A stretch of 20,124 bases of DNA. Source: Thraustochytrium sp. TN22. Its lineage: Eukaryota; Sar; Bigyra; Thraustochytrida; Thraustochytriidae. The number at the start of each line of letters is the position of its first letter. Position 1 is the first letter of the stretch. The stretch is from contig JABLUY010000395.1 of assembly GCA_013306675.1 (NCBI GenBank), positions 1 through 20,124 of the forward strand, in the 5' to 3' direction. This document shows positions 7,953-15,816 of this stretch, in pieces. The position numbers were made by a program, and so were the translations under genes. The notes beneath the pieces are model-generated. The model did not search any database. It was not told where the DNA came from and saw only the letters and a list, made by a program, of their open reading frames with translations.

Positions 7953-8140
7953 GGTAGGCTAGCTCAAGCAAACTTGGCGTTTTTCATGCTTCGTAGCTAT
8001 CTTTACCAGGTGCAATGCGAGCCGGCCCTGCCTTGCCCTTGGCACGTACTTGTCTCACATACACATACACACACACATACACGCAAAGCCCCCGCGACTG
8101 CGCTCGCTCCGTAGCTCTCTCTCCATGGTCTCTCTCACTG
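7953..8140. other. Short convergent spacer with CA repeat
   Basis: This 188-base spacer lies between the 3' ends of ATP synthase d and the HAUS3-like gene and must hold both 3' UTRs. It contains GGCTAGCTC just after the ATP synthase stop and a CA/TA-rich microsatellite at 8056-8083. No gene was seen. Confidence 0.6.
8056..8083. repeat. (CA)n microsatellite with TA interruptions
   Basis: CACATACACATACACACACACATACAC-type dinucleotide run in the convergent spacer. It is expected to vary in length between strains. Confidence 0.8.
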
Positions 8141-9763
8141 TCAGCGCCGCCGTTGGAGCAGCTCGTGCGTGATCCACGCGTCGCGGTCCGCCGGAACGGG
8201 CAGCGCCTTGAGGGACGCCAGGCGCTGGCGGACGGCCACGGCGCGCTGCTGCAGATCGCCGCTCTCGCGCTCCGCATCTTGCAGCTGCGCCGCAACCTTG
8301 TCGGCCAGCGCGGCCAGCCTGCCGTCATGGGCGCACAGCTGCCGCGCCTCGAGTTGCAAGCGCGAGAGGGCCTCCGCGAGCTCCGCGGGGGGTCCGATGC
8401 GCGCTTCCAGGTCGCCATCTCGCAGTTGCGCCCGAGGCGGCGTCACCGACATGGCAGAGGAGGGCGCCTTCTTCTCCGCCGTACAAGGCGGCGGAATGGC
8501 CGCCGTCAGGGGCTGTGCCAGCCGTCCCGCACCCTGGACCGCCTCCTGCTTGCGCAGCAGGCGCGCGCGCTCCTCCGCGAGCCCGCGCCGCAGGCCCTCC
8601 ACGGTCGCGCAGTACGTGTCGAGCGCGTGCACGCACGCGCTCGCGCCGACGACGTACGCTTCAAGCGACTCGCGGCTCCGCGCGCCCGGCTGCACGCTGG
8701 CCTGTGACGTGGCGCGGCCCAGGCTAGCCGCTGTCTCGCGAAGGTGGTGCAGCGCCTTGGCGAGCGCCGTGGCTGCGGAGGCCGACGCCGGCGCCGTGGC
8801 CGCGCGCGGCGCAGGCCCACCCTCGCGCAGCAAGTGCACCTGCGCGCGCAGCGAGGCCATCTCGATGCGCTCCAGCGCCTCTGCGTAGCGCGCCTGCGAA
8901 AAGGTCGCGGAGAAGGCGCGCGCTCCGTCATCCGCCCCGTCGCGCGGGCCGGCGCCGGCGCGCACCAGGTCCTCCGCGCGCTGTCGCAGCGTCTCGCAGC
9001 CGCACGGGTCCAGCACCGCGCGCAGCTCCGGCCTGCGCTGCGCCTGGTGCAGCGCCTGCCACAGGTGCGGCCCGTGCTCCGCGCCGCGCAGGTCCTGCAC
9101 GGCGCCGCGCATCTCAGCCTGCAGCGCGGCCAGGTCCTCGTTGACGGCCGCGTTGGCGGTCTGCAGAGCAGCGCGCGCCCTCGCACGCCGCTCGCGGGCC
9201 CGCTCCGTGCGCGCCTCGGCCGCCTCGCGCGCCGCGCGCCGCTCCTCGGCGCCACACGACAGCGCGTTCCGCCGCGCGCGCAGGCGCGCGAGCTTGCGCT
9301 GGAGGTCCTCCGCCTCGGCCTCCAGCCTCTTGGCGGCGGCCGGCGACCCGGCGGCCGGGTCGCGCTTCTGCTCCAGCTCCAGCTCCAGCTCCACGCCCAC
9401 GCCCACGCCGCTGCGCTGCTTCTTGGCCGCCGCCGCCACCGGCGCCCCGCCCCCGCCGCGCAGCTCCTGGTGCAGGCTGGCGAGCGCGAGCTCCAGCTCG
9501 CGGCCCTCGAGCAGGCCGTCGCCGCGCGAGGCTGCCTCGCGCAGCGCGCGTCGCTCCTGCGGCGTCAGGCTGCACGCCAGCGAGTGCTCGGGCCCGAGCG
9601 CGTGGCAGACCCAGTGCACGAAGGCGGCCACGGGCGCGCGCCCATGGTCGGCCCAGAACCCCAGGTCGCCCGCCTCCAGCGCCGGCCCGCGCGCCGCGTC
9701 CCGCCACCCCAGCGCGCGCAGCTGCCGCACCAGCGCCTCCGCGCCCTCCCGCTGCGCCGCCAT
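8141..9763 (-). CDS. HAUS3: Augmin complex subunit 3 (HAUS3-like)
   Basis: HAUS3 is part of the eight-subunit augmin complex, which recruits gamma-tubulin to existing spindle microtubules for branching nucleation. The 540-residue product compares with about 600 in animals. The N-terminal block matches the family: a short helix (LVRQLRALGW, 11-20), then FVHWVCHALGPEH at 48-60 (animal form FLKWFCGNV), LTPQERRALREA at 66-77 and GDGLLEGRELELALA at 81-95 (animal form ILEGAALDEALK). From about 145 onwards comes a long coiled coil starting LEAEAEDLQRKLARLRARRNALSC, again in the same order as HAUS3. The rest is Ala/Arg/Glu-rich coiled coil. Residues near 119-130 (GVGVGVELELELEQK) come from two hexanucleotide repeats. 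The start ATG has G at -3 and +4. The assignment rests on N-terminal motif order; other augmin subunits are coiled coils too, so a profile search would settle it. Confidence 0.75.
   Translation of the reverse strand: MAAQREGAEALVRQLRALGWRDAARGPALEAGDLGFWADHGRAPVAAFVHWVCHALGPEHSLACSLTPQERRALREAASRGDGLLEGRELELALASLHQELRGGGGAPVAAAAKKQRSGVGVGVELELELEQKRDPAAGSPAAAKRLEAEAEDLQRKLARLRARRNALSCGAEERRAAREAAEARTERARERRARARAALQTANAAVNEDLAALQAEMRGAVQDLRGAEHGPHLWQALHQAQRRPELRAVLDPCGCETLRQRAEDLVRAGAGPRDGADDGARAFSATFSQARYAEALERIEMASLRAQVHLLREGGPAPRAATAPASASAATALAKALHHLRETAASLGRATSQASVQPGARSRESLEAYVVGASACVHALDTYCATVEGLRRGLAEERARLLRKQEAVQGAGRLAQPLTAAIPPPCTAEKKAPSSAMSVTPPRAQLRDGDLEARIGPPAELAEALSRLQLEARQLCAHDGRLAALADKVAAQLQDAERESGDLQQRAVAVRQRLASLKALPVPADRDAWITHELLQRRR
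9371..9410. repeat. Adjacent hexanucleotide repeats inside HAUS3-like gene
   Basis: About three CTCCAG units are followed directly by three CCACGC units. On the coding strand they give (Val-Gly)n followed by (Leu-Glu)n. Units of six keep the frame, so length changes are tolerated. Confidence 0.8.
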
Positions 9764-10215
9764 CGCCGCGCTGCGGCGCGCGCGACCGGCCGCGCGAGCG
9801 GACTCCGCGTTCTGCGCCGCGACGAGGAGGACCTTTGCCTAGACCACGCCACGACGGTTGCAACCCGACTTGAACTTGAAGTCAAAGCCTGAGAGCGATC
9901 TGAGAGAGAGAGGGAGAGAAGGGTGAGAGGAGAGAAAGGGAGAGCCTGATGAGCATCCATGGAGGCGGTCGCAGACCTCCAGGACGGCCCGGTGATTCGA
10001 TTCGCTGTGCGGCGAGGATCGTCTTCGCCGTTTGTGTGAATCGGACGCCCCGAAGATGGGCAACTTCTGCGTCTCTCGCTCGTGACGAGTCGACGTGGGA
10101 CTTCTTGGGTTGCGCCGCCGCTTTCGAGCTCTTCAAGTTCCTCAGGACAATAGTTGTGTGGTTGGGTTCAGACTTTGGAGAGCGCTCTAGAGCTAGCTAG
10201 AACAAGCTAGAGAGG
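9764..10215. other. Spacer upstream of HAUS3-like gene and downstream of ARM gene 1
   Basis: Both neighbours are on the - strand, so the spacer holds the 3' end of the first ARM-repeat gene and the promoter/leader of the HAUS3-like gene. It carries a GA tract (9902-9945), which is a pyrimidine patch on the HAUS3 sense strand, and a dense AGCTAG cluster (10189-10218) just past the ARM gene stop. Open frames of up to about 130 codons look spurious. Confidence 0.55.
9902..9945 (-). promoter_or_regulatory. Pyrimidine patch upstream of HAUS3-like gene
   Basis: GAGAGAGAGAGGGAGAGAAGG-type purine run on +, hence CT-rich on the sense strand, about 140 bases before the HAUS3 ATG. It resembles the CT tracts before ATP synthase d. 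On the - strand it ends in CTCTCAG, so it could also be a 3' splice site; no matching donor was found. Confidence 0.35.
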
Positions 10216-12351
10216 CTAGTTCGTGTCAGCGGCGGACCGCCGGGTACTCTGGCGTTCTTGGAGCTTGCGGAGCCACGAGTTGGCCTCCTCGTTTAGGACC
10301 TGATTTTTGGCGAGAGAGGCGGATTCCTCGGCAGTGGCAGTCTTTGGGTCAGAGGAGGCCGCATCATCAGGATTTGCGTTGGCTGGCTCCGCCTTTGCTC
10401 GGGCTGGCTCCGCCTTGTCGTCAGGCTTTGCTTGGGCTGGCTCCCCCTCGTCGGCAGGCTTTGCTTGGGCTGACTCCGCCTTGTCGTCAGGCTTTGCTCG
10501 GGCTGGCTCCGCCTTGTCGTCAGGCTTTACTTCGATTGATTTCGCCTTGTCGTCGTCAGGCTTTGCTTGGGCTGGCTCCGCCTCGTCGGCAGGCTTTACT
10601 TCGATTGGTTTCGCCTTGTCGCTAGACTCTGATTCAACAGGCGCCACCTCAGGCTGCTTTGCTGTGCCGTCGCCGGCTTGCGGCTCGCGCTTCTCCGCGT
10701 CCTGCGCAGGGGGGTCGTCGTCCCGATCATCATCGCGCAAGCCAGCCGCCACCGCTGCACGCAGAGCGGGGTTGCGGGCGTAGAAGCGATGGATCGCATT
10801 CGTGGCGAGCTCCGTGATGTTGATGCCCTGATTGGGACCATAGTCATTGAGCGCTAAGAGCTTGGGCATGAGTTTCGCTTCGGCCGCCTTGGGGACGACG
10901 AGCTTCTGGAGAGTAATGTAGGCCTCGAGGCGCAAGACCTGGTTCTTGGGGAAACGCTGGAGAACCTTGACGACATCGGCGGAGGCCTCGCGCCCAAAGT
11001 ACTCCGCGATGCGGTCGCTCCTGCGCGCGATGGTGTTCATAGCCCGGCACGCCGCGAGTTGCGCCTCGTGGTCGCCTCGGCATGCGCGCATGCCCGCAAC
11101 GATGTCGCGCCGAGAGTCGAGCTCGTGCATAACGATTTCCAAGTTGCGCGGGTTCTCGGAAAGCGTCGTCAGGGCACAGAAGGCCTGAACCGCAAGAACC
11201 GGGTCGGCCGGATGCTCGCGCAAGGCCTTGACAACGAAGTTCCCGGCGTGGAGGTCCTGCACGAGAGCCACCTGGTGCGTTTCAGAGAGCATGTGCAGTA
11301 CGATGCAGCCTGCGGTCTGGATGTAGGCATTACCAATGTGCTTGCGCATGACTTCGAGCACGTCATCGATGATGTGCGCCTGGCCGGTCTTGGCGAGGTT
11401 GCAGATCGTCCTGACCACCATGGCCGTCGCTTCGGGGTTCTTGCAGTGGTCGCACAAGACACGGATGACCTCGGGCCCGATCTGAAGGTCGTGCACGAGG
11501 GTGTGCCCGGTGCGGGCATCGAGAACCAGCATACTGAGCAACATGTACCCCGCTGTTTGCACAAGCGCATCGCGCCGGTTATCGCGCACGACCTTCATCA
11601 CGTCGGGACTGACCTGCAGCTCCTGGGCAAGCCTGTCACGGATGACATCCACGCTGGCGATCATGCCGAGAACGTCAAAGGCCATGACCTGCAGCTCGAG
11701 GCTGCGACGGTGTCTGCGCAGGGCCTCGACGACGACGATGTCGGCTTGCTGATCGCCGAGGACGGCGGAGTCGCGAGGGCAGACGGTGAGACTCCGCAGC
11801 GCGTGGCAGCCCTCGATCATCAGGTCCAGGTCATCCGGGAAGTTGCGCATGGCCTCGATGATGTCCCCTCCGGCCCTGAGCCCGTGCGTGAGGACTCCCT
11901 GGTACGCGTCATTGTTGGCGAGGCTGCAAAGCGTGGAGCATGCCCTGGACTGCAGCTCGCGGTCGCCTCGGTGCTGGCGCATGGCGGCCAGGACGTGGAT
12001 GCCGGCGTGAAGCTCCCGCCCCAGCGTCGCTGCGTTGCGCTCCGTCACGGCCAGGCCGCCCAGGGCGCCGCACGCCGCGCGCTGCACCTTGAGGTTGCTC
12101 CGGTGCCTGCGCATGGCCTGCACCACGTCTGCGCAGACCTTGACGTCCTGCCCGAGCCAGTCCCCGTACGCGCCCGTGAGCGGGCACAGCGCGTCGCACA
12201 CCAGCGCCTGCAGCTCCGGCTCGTCTCGCCTCGACCGCATCGCCGACACCATCTGCACCGAGAAGGCGAGCGCCTTGCGCTCGTCCACGCTCAGTCCGGA
12301 CGGCAGCGGCGCGAACACCGCCGTCGGCGGCAGGCCCTTGGGGCCGCTCAT
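10216..12351 (-). CDS. Armadillo-like repeat protein 1 with acidic/basic repeat tail
   Basis: The open frame extends to 12450 but begins at GTG; the first ATG (12351) sits in AAAACCATGAG, a good eukaryotic start context, giving 711 residues. About eleven repeats of roughly 43-44 residues follow, each with a pattern like DVVxAMRRHRxxxxLQxxACxALxxLA...LGxELxAG. These are armadillo/HEAT-type helical repeats, as in Vac8-like proteins, and would form a curved protein-binding solenoid. The tail has 11-residue-type repeats (KPDDKAEPARA, KPADEGEPAQA) and ends with ANSWLRKLQERQ. No catalytic motif, signal peptide or membrane segment is visible. Partners and cellular role are unknown. It lies head-to-tail with a longer paralogue, 408 bases away, which suggests tandem gene duplication. 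Confidence 0.85.
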   Translation of the reverse strand: MSGPKGLPPTAVFAPLPSGLSVDERKALAFSVQMVSAMRSRRDEPELQALVCDALCPLTGAYGDWLGQDVKVCADVVQAMRRHRSNLKVQRAACGALGGLAVTERNAATLGRELHAGIHVLAAMRQHRGDRELQSRACSTLCSLANNDAYQGVLTHGLRAGGDIIEAMRNFPDDLDLMIEGCHALRSLTVCPRDSAVLGDQQADIVVVEALRRHRRSLELQVMAFDVLGMIASVDVIRDRLAQELQVSPDVMKVVRDNRRDALVQTAGYMLLSMLVLDARTGHTLVHDLQIGPEVIRVLCDHCKNPEATAMVVRTICNLAKTGQAHIIDDVLEVMRKHIGNAYIQTAGCIVLHMLSETHQVALVQDLHAGNFVVKALREHPADPVLAVQAFCALTTLSENPRNLEIVMHELDSRRDIVAGMRACRGDHEAQLAACRAMNTIARRSDRIAEYFGREASADVVKVLQRFPKNQVLRLEAYITLQKLVVPKAAEAKLMPKLLALNDYGPNQGINITELATNAIHRFYARNPALRAAVAAGLRDDDRDDDPPAQDAEKREPQAGDGTAKQPEVAPVESESSDKAKPIEVKPADEAEPAQAKPDDDKAKSIEVKPDDKAEPARAKPDDKAESAQAKPADEGEPAQAKPDDKAEPARAKAEPANANPDDAASSDPKTATAEESASLAKNQVLNEEANSWLRKLQERQSTRRSAADTN
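10385..10610. repeat. About 33-bp repeats in the tail of ARM protein 1
   Basis: Imperfect units of about 33 bases (GGCTGGCTCCGCCTTGTCGT followed by CAGGCTTTGCTCG and variants) run through this stretch. They encode Lys-Pro-Asp-Asp-Lys-Ala-Glu-Pro-Ala-(Arg/Gln)-Ala-like blocks. Some units differ by in-frame codon gains (an extra GTC, Asp). The region is likely disordered and length-variable. Confidence 0.8.
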
Positions 12352-12759
12352 GGTTTTGCTGCTGCGGCCGCGCGCTGCTGGTGCGTGCCCGCCGCCGCCG
12401 CCGCTGCGGCCTTCGCCGCCCTCGCCGCGCCTGCGGGTCGACCCGAGCACTTCGTTCGCGCGGGGCCCGGCCGCCTGGCCAGCCGCCGCCGCCGCCGCCG
12501 TCGCCGCCCGCCCGCACGCGCGTGCGCCGCGGCCGAGGTCGCACGACTGAAGGAGGTCTGCATGCCTGCAGTCCAGGAGTACGAGCGCGAGCGCGCCATT
12601 CCATTCCTCCGCTCAGATGAGCGAGCGTCTTGATCGTCCACGGCAAGGAGACCGCCGGAGCAGACGCAGAGCAAGCCCCATCCGATGCGAGCAGGCAAGC
12701 GAGCAAACGTGCCCGCAGGAGCGCTGCTGATACGGCAGCTGTGACGCGAAGATTGCTTA
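12352..12759. other. Spacer between the two ARM-repeat genes
   Basis: The spacer holds the 3' end of ARM gene 2 and the promoter of ARM gene 1. The ARM-1-proximal part (12370-12540) is GCC-rich, with runs of CCGCCGCCGCC; the rest is of more even composition. Overlapping open frames are Arg/Ala/Pro-rich and unconvincing. No recognisable element was found. Confidence 0.5.
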
Positions 12760-15700
12760 TCATTGGGTGGCAGCGCGGCGCTGCTGGAGACTCTCCAGCC
12801 AAGACATGGCCGCGCCGTCCAAGGCCTTGTTCGCGGTGTCATTGCTGAAGGCTGCGGTGTCCTTGCTGAGGGCGGTCGGCACCGCCGAAGACGACGACGA
12901 CCACGAGGAAGTGCTCTCGGATTCAATCACTTTCCTTGGCTCGACTCGCGGCCTGGCCGCCGCAGCCGAAGACGACGAGCATGTGGGGGATTTCTCGGCG
13001 TCGGTGCTCTTGGCTTCGATCGCTTTTGCTGGCTCGGTTTGCGGCCTGGCCGCCGCAGCCGAAGACGACGAGCATGTGGGGGATTTCTCGGCGTCGGTGC
13101 TCTTGGCTTCAATCACTTTCCCTGGCTCGACTCGCGGCCTGGCCGCCGCAGCCGAAGACGACGAGCATGTGGGGGATTTCTCGGCGTCGGTGCTCTTGGC
13201 TTCGATCGCTTTTGCTGGCTCGGTTTGCGGCCTGGCCGCCGCAGCCGAAGACGACGAGCATGTGGGGGATTTCTCGACGTCGGTGCTCTTGGCTTCGATC
13301 GCTTTTGCTGGCTCGGTTTGCGGCCTGGCCGCCGCCGCCGCCGCCGACTCGGACTCCGAGGGGCTCACGGCCTTGGCCACTTCCGATGGCTCGGCTTGTG
13401 GCTCGCGCTGTACTTGCTGCTCTGAAGCTAACTCTTGGTCGTCCGGCAGCACTGGCGCAAGGATCTTCAGCGCATCGCGAATGGAGGCGGCAACGGCGGG
13501 ATTGCCCTCATTCGTCTGCATGGCAGTTCGCAGCTCCGCAACGATGCCGAGGTCCAACCTAAGCATCGCGGCGTTCTTGTCGTCCTCAGCGAGGCGCTGC
13601 AGTAGCTCGCACACGCGCGTGAGTGTGTTTGGGTCGCCTCGGAATGTGCGGAGGCTCGCGAAGATGAAGTCGCCGGCCTGCGGCTCTTGTGCGAGAATGA
13701 CGGCGGTGGCGGGGTCCATGGCGAGCGTGGCAAGCACGTTCACGGCCATGGCCTGCACCTCGGAGTCCTTGGGAAGAGGGCGAATGGCCTCAAAGACGGC
13801 GGCGCCAGCTCTTAGCTTCTGGCCGAGCATGGCCCTGTTGTCGGCATTGTTGGCTAGGTTGTTGATCGCGCGGCACGCGCCGATTTGCACGTCGCGCACG
13901 CCCGGACAAGCGCGCATGGCCGTGATGATCGCATCGCCGCCGGGAAGCTCCTGGCCCAAGATGACCTTGTTGCGCGCATCCATGGCGAGCGTGGCGAGAG
14001 CGCCGCATACCGAGCCCAAAACCTGAGGATTGTCCCTGTGCTCGCGCAACGCCGTCAGGAGGTCCGCGCCAACTTTCAGCTTGTGTCCAAGAAGCTGCGA
14101 GTTGGAGGCCAGGCGAGCGAGGTTCAAGAGCGCCTTGCAAGCCGCGTCTTGCAGGTTCGCGTCGTCCCTGTGTGCGCGCATGGCCGCCACGACGTCGATG
14201 CAGCACCCGAGGTCTCCGCCCAAGATGCTCTTGTTGCGAGGAGAACGGGCCAGATTTCCAAGAGCGGCGCACGCGGTTGCCTGCAAGATGCTGTCCCTCC
14301 GAAACGCACGCATCGCCGCGACGATGTCGGCGCCGGCGCCGAGCTCCTGCACGAGCATATTGGCAACGTCCGCGTCGATCGAAACGATTACGAGCACGTG
14401 GCACGCATAGCGCTGCAAACTGCCCTTGTCTCGATGCCGACGCATGGCCGTGAGGATGTCGTCGCAGGCATGCAGGTCCTTGATGAGAATCTCGGTGAAG
14501 TGCGGGTCATACAAAAGGGCGAGCAGCGCCCTAAAGGCCGCGGCCTGCACCATGGCACTGTCCTTGTGCGTGCGCATCGCCTGAAGGAGCTCCGAGCAGG
14601 CCCCGGAGTCCCTCCCGAGGATGTCAGCGGCGTTTGTGCAGAACGAAAGGCCGCCAAGCGTCCAGCAGGTCACGGCCTGCAGCTCGGCATCCCCTCGGTG
14701 GTTGCGCATGGCCAGGAGAATATCCTCGGCGGCCCGCAGCTCCCGCATGAGAATGGCCTCGTTGCGGGGGATGGAGGACAGCTGGCGAAGGGCTTGGCAC
14801 GCCGTAGATTGCACACAGAGGTCGTTCCTGTGCTGGCGCATCGCCGCGAGGATCTCGCCACCGGCGCGCTGCTCCTGCACGAGGATTTCGCTTCCGCCCG
14901 GGGTCACGGCGATGTTGTGAAGGGCGCTGCAGGCCTCCTGCAGCAGGGTGCCGTCGCTTCGGTGATTCGACATGGCGGCCAGGATGTCAGCGCCGACGCG
15001 GAGCTCTAGCCCAAGCACCCGTTGGCCCTGCGAGGTCCGGGACAGCATCTTTAGCGCACTGCACGCAGCGGTTTGTAGCGTCGCGTTGTCTCGGTGCTTG
15101 CGCATTGCCGAGAGGATCAGCTTGCTGGTCTGGAGCTCCTGGAGCAAGGCTACAGCATTGCGCGGCAGCTCGGCAAGGCGCCCCAGCGCGCCGCAAGCCT
15201 TGGCCTGCACGCTCGCGTGGTCTGGGTGCCCGCGCATAGCTGTCAGTACACTGCGCGCGCTCGGCGCAAGGGCGTCCAGGTTCTCGCGGAACGAGCCGAG
15301 GTTCTGGATCGCACCGCACGCGCTAGACTGCAGCTCGGCTTTCGCCGGAAATTTCCGCATGGCGGCCACAACGTCCTCACCAGCACGCAGCTCACGGCCC
15401 AAAAACTCCGCGTTGCGAACGACCCAGGCCAAGCCCTCAATCGCGCCGCACGCCACGGTCTGTACCTTGACGTCGTCGCGCTGTCCCCGCATGGCCTTCA
15501 CCACGACGTCGCAGGCGTCCCGGCCCAGCAATCTTGCGTTACCCTCTATGAGAACCAGCCTGGAGAGCACAACGCATCCGGCATACTGCACCCTGGCGTG
15601 GCCTCCATGGCGGCGCATGGCCGCAACGACAACGTCGGCCACGTGAACCTTTTGGCCGAGGATTTGGGTGCTGTGAGGACTGGAGGTCAGGCCGTATAGC

Positions 15701-15816
15701 ACGCCGCATCCTTCCGCCTGCGCGTTTGCATCGTCGGCTTTCTCGCGCATGCCCGCTACAATGGTAGCTGCCACCTCCTGCAGCTTCTCGTCCGAGAGCT
15801 TGAACAGGTCCTCCAT
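12760..15816 (-). CDS. Armadillo-like repeat protein 2 with 31-residue tail repeats
   Basis: The longest frame starts at a GTG (16014). The first in-frame ATG, at 15816, lies in ATCACCATGGAG, a near-perfect start context, so I call 1018 residues beginning MEDLFKLSDEKLQEVAATIV. About eighteen repeats follow, mostly 44 residues, with a consensus close to DIVAAMRxHRxDxxLQxxACxALxNLAxxxxNxxxLGxELxAG. They should form a long armadillo/HEAT solenoid for protein binding. The tail has five 31-residue repeats (AAAARPQTEPAKAIEAKSTD...EKSPTCSSSS), rich in Ser with an SP site in most units. The protein ends AMSWLESLQQRR, matching the end of the neighbouring paralogue. No enzymatic motif is seen and the function is unknown. 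Upstream out-of-frame ATGs (near 15980 and 16028) mean that either transcription starts below them or short upstream ORFs exist. Confidence 0.85.
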   Translation of the reverse strand: MEDLFKLSDEKLQEVAATIVAGMREKADDANAQAEGCGVLYGLTSSPHSTQILGQKVHVADVVVAAMRRHGGHARVQYAGCVVLSRLVLIEGNARLLGRDACDVVVKAMRGQRDDVKVQTVACGAIEGLAWVVRNAEFLGRELRAGEDVVAAMRKFPAKAELQSSACGAIQNLGSFRENLDALAPSARSVLTAMRGHPDHASVQAKACGALGRLAELPRNAVALLQELQTSKLILSAMRKHRDNATLQTAACSALKMLSRTSQGQRVLGLELRVGADILAAMSNHRSDGTLLQEACSALHNIAVTPGGSEILVQEQRAGGEILAAMRQHRNDLCVQSTACQALRQLSSIPRNEAILMRELRAAEDILLAMRNHRGDAELQAVTCWTLGGLSFCTNAADILGRDSGACSELLQAMRTHKDSAMVQAAAFRALLALLYDPHFTEILIKDLHACDDILTAMRRHRDKGSLQRYACHVLVIVSIDADVANMLVQELGAGADIVAAMRAFRRDSILQATACAALGNLARSPRNKSILGGDLGCCIDVVAAMRAHRDDANLQDAACKALLNLARLASNSQLLGHKLKVGADLLTALREHRDNPQVLGSVCGALATLAMDARNKVILGQELPGGDAIITAMRACPGVRDVQIGACRAINNLANNADNRAMLGQKLRAGAAVFEAIRPLPKDSEVQAMAVNVLATLAMDPATAVILAQEPQAGDFIFASLRTFRGDPNTLTRVCELLQRLAEDDKNAAMLRLDLGIVAELRTAMQTNEGNPAVAASIRDALKILAPVLPDDQELASEQQVQREPQAEPSEVAKAVSPSESESAAAAAARPQTEPAKAIEAKSTDVEKSPTCSSSSAAAARPQTEPAKAIEAKSTDAEKSPTCSSSSAAAARPRVEPGKVIEAKSTDAEKSPTCSSSSAAAARPQTEPAKAIEAKSTDAEKSPTCSSSSAAAARPRVEPRKVIESESTSSWSSSSSAVPTALSKDTAAFSNDTANKALDGAAMSWLESLQQRRAATQ
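12949..13320. repeat. 93-bp coding minisatellite, four near-identical copies plus degenerate flanks
   Basis: Units at 12949-13041, 13042-13134, 13135-13227 and 13228-13320 each start CGGCCTGGCC and are 93 bases long. A degenerate unit precedes (about 12880-12948) and a partial one follows from 13321. Two unit types occur: one encodes RPQTEPAKAI, the other RPRVEPGKVI. On the + strand the order is RVE (degenerate), QTE, RVE, QTE, QTE, so part of the array grew as a 186-base dimer. Near-identity points to recent expansion. Confidence 0.95.

Noticed and set aside
7946-7956. Splice donor CAA|GTAAGG overlapping the ATP synthase d stop
   Set aside because: The protein is already full length at the TAA, and no following exon with family resemblance was seen.
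8744-9892. 382-codon + strand open frame
   Set aside because: It is antisense to the HAUS3-like gene and has a Leu/Arg/Gln-rich shadow composition with no domain.
9900-9952. 3' splice site formed by the pyrimidine tract upstream of the HAUS3-like gene
   Set aside because: The acceptor looks good (CT run then CTCAG), but no convincing donor was found upstream on the - strand, so a promoter pyrimidine patch is the simpler reading.
11059-12633. 524-codon + strand open frame
   Set aside because: It is antisense to ARM gene 1. Its periodic look (repeated AHGLDDV-like phrases) mirrors the ARM repeats on the other strand.
12949-13320. CRISPR-like array
   Set aside because: The units are contiguous 93-base repeats with no unique spacers and are in frame within a protein tail.
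13885-15009. 374-codon + strand open frame with repeat pattern
   Set aside because: It is antisense to ARM gene 2; the repetition comes from the 44-residue repeats of the real gene.
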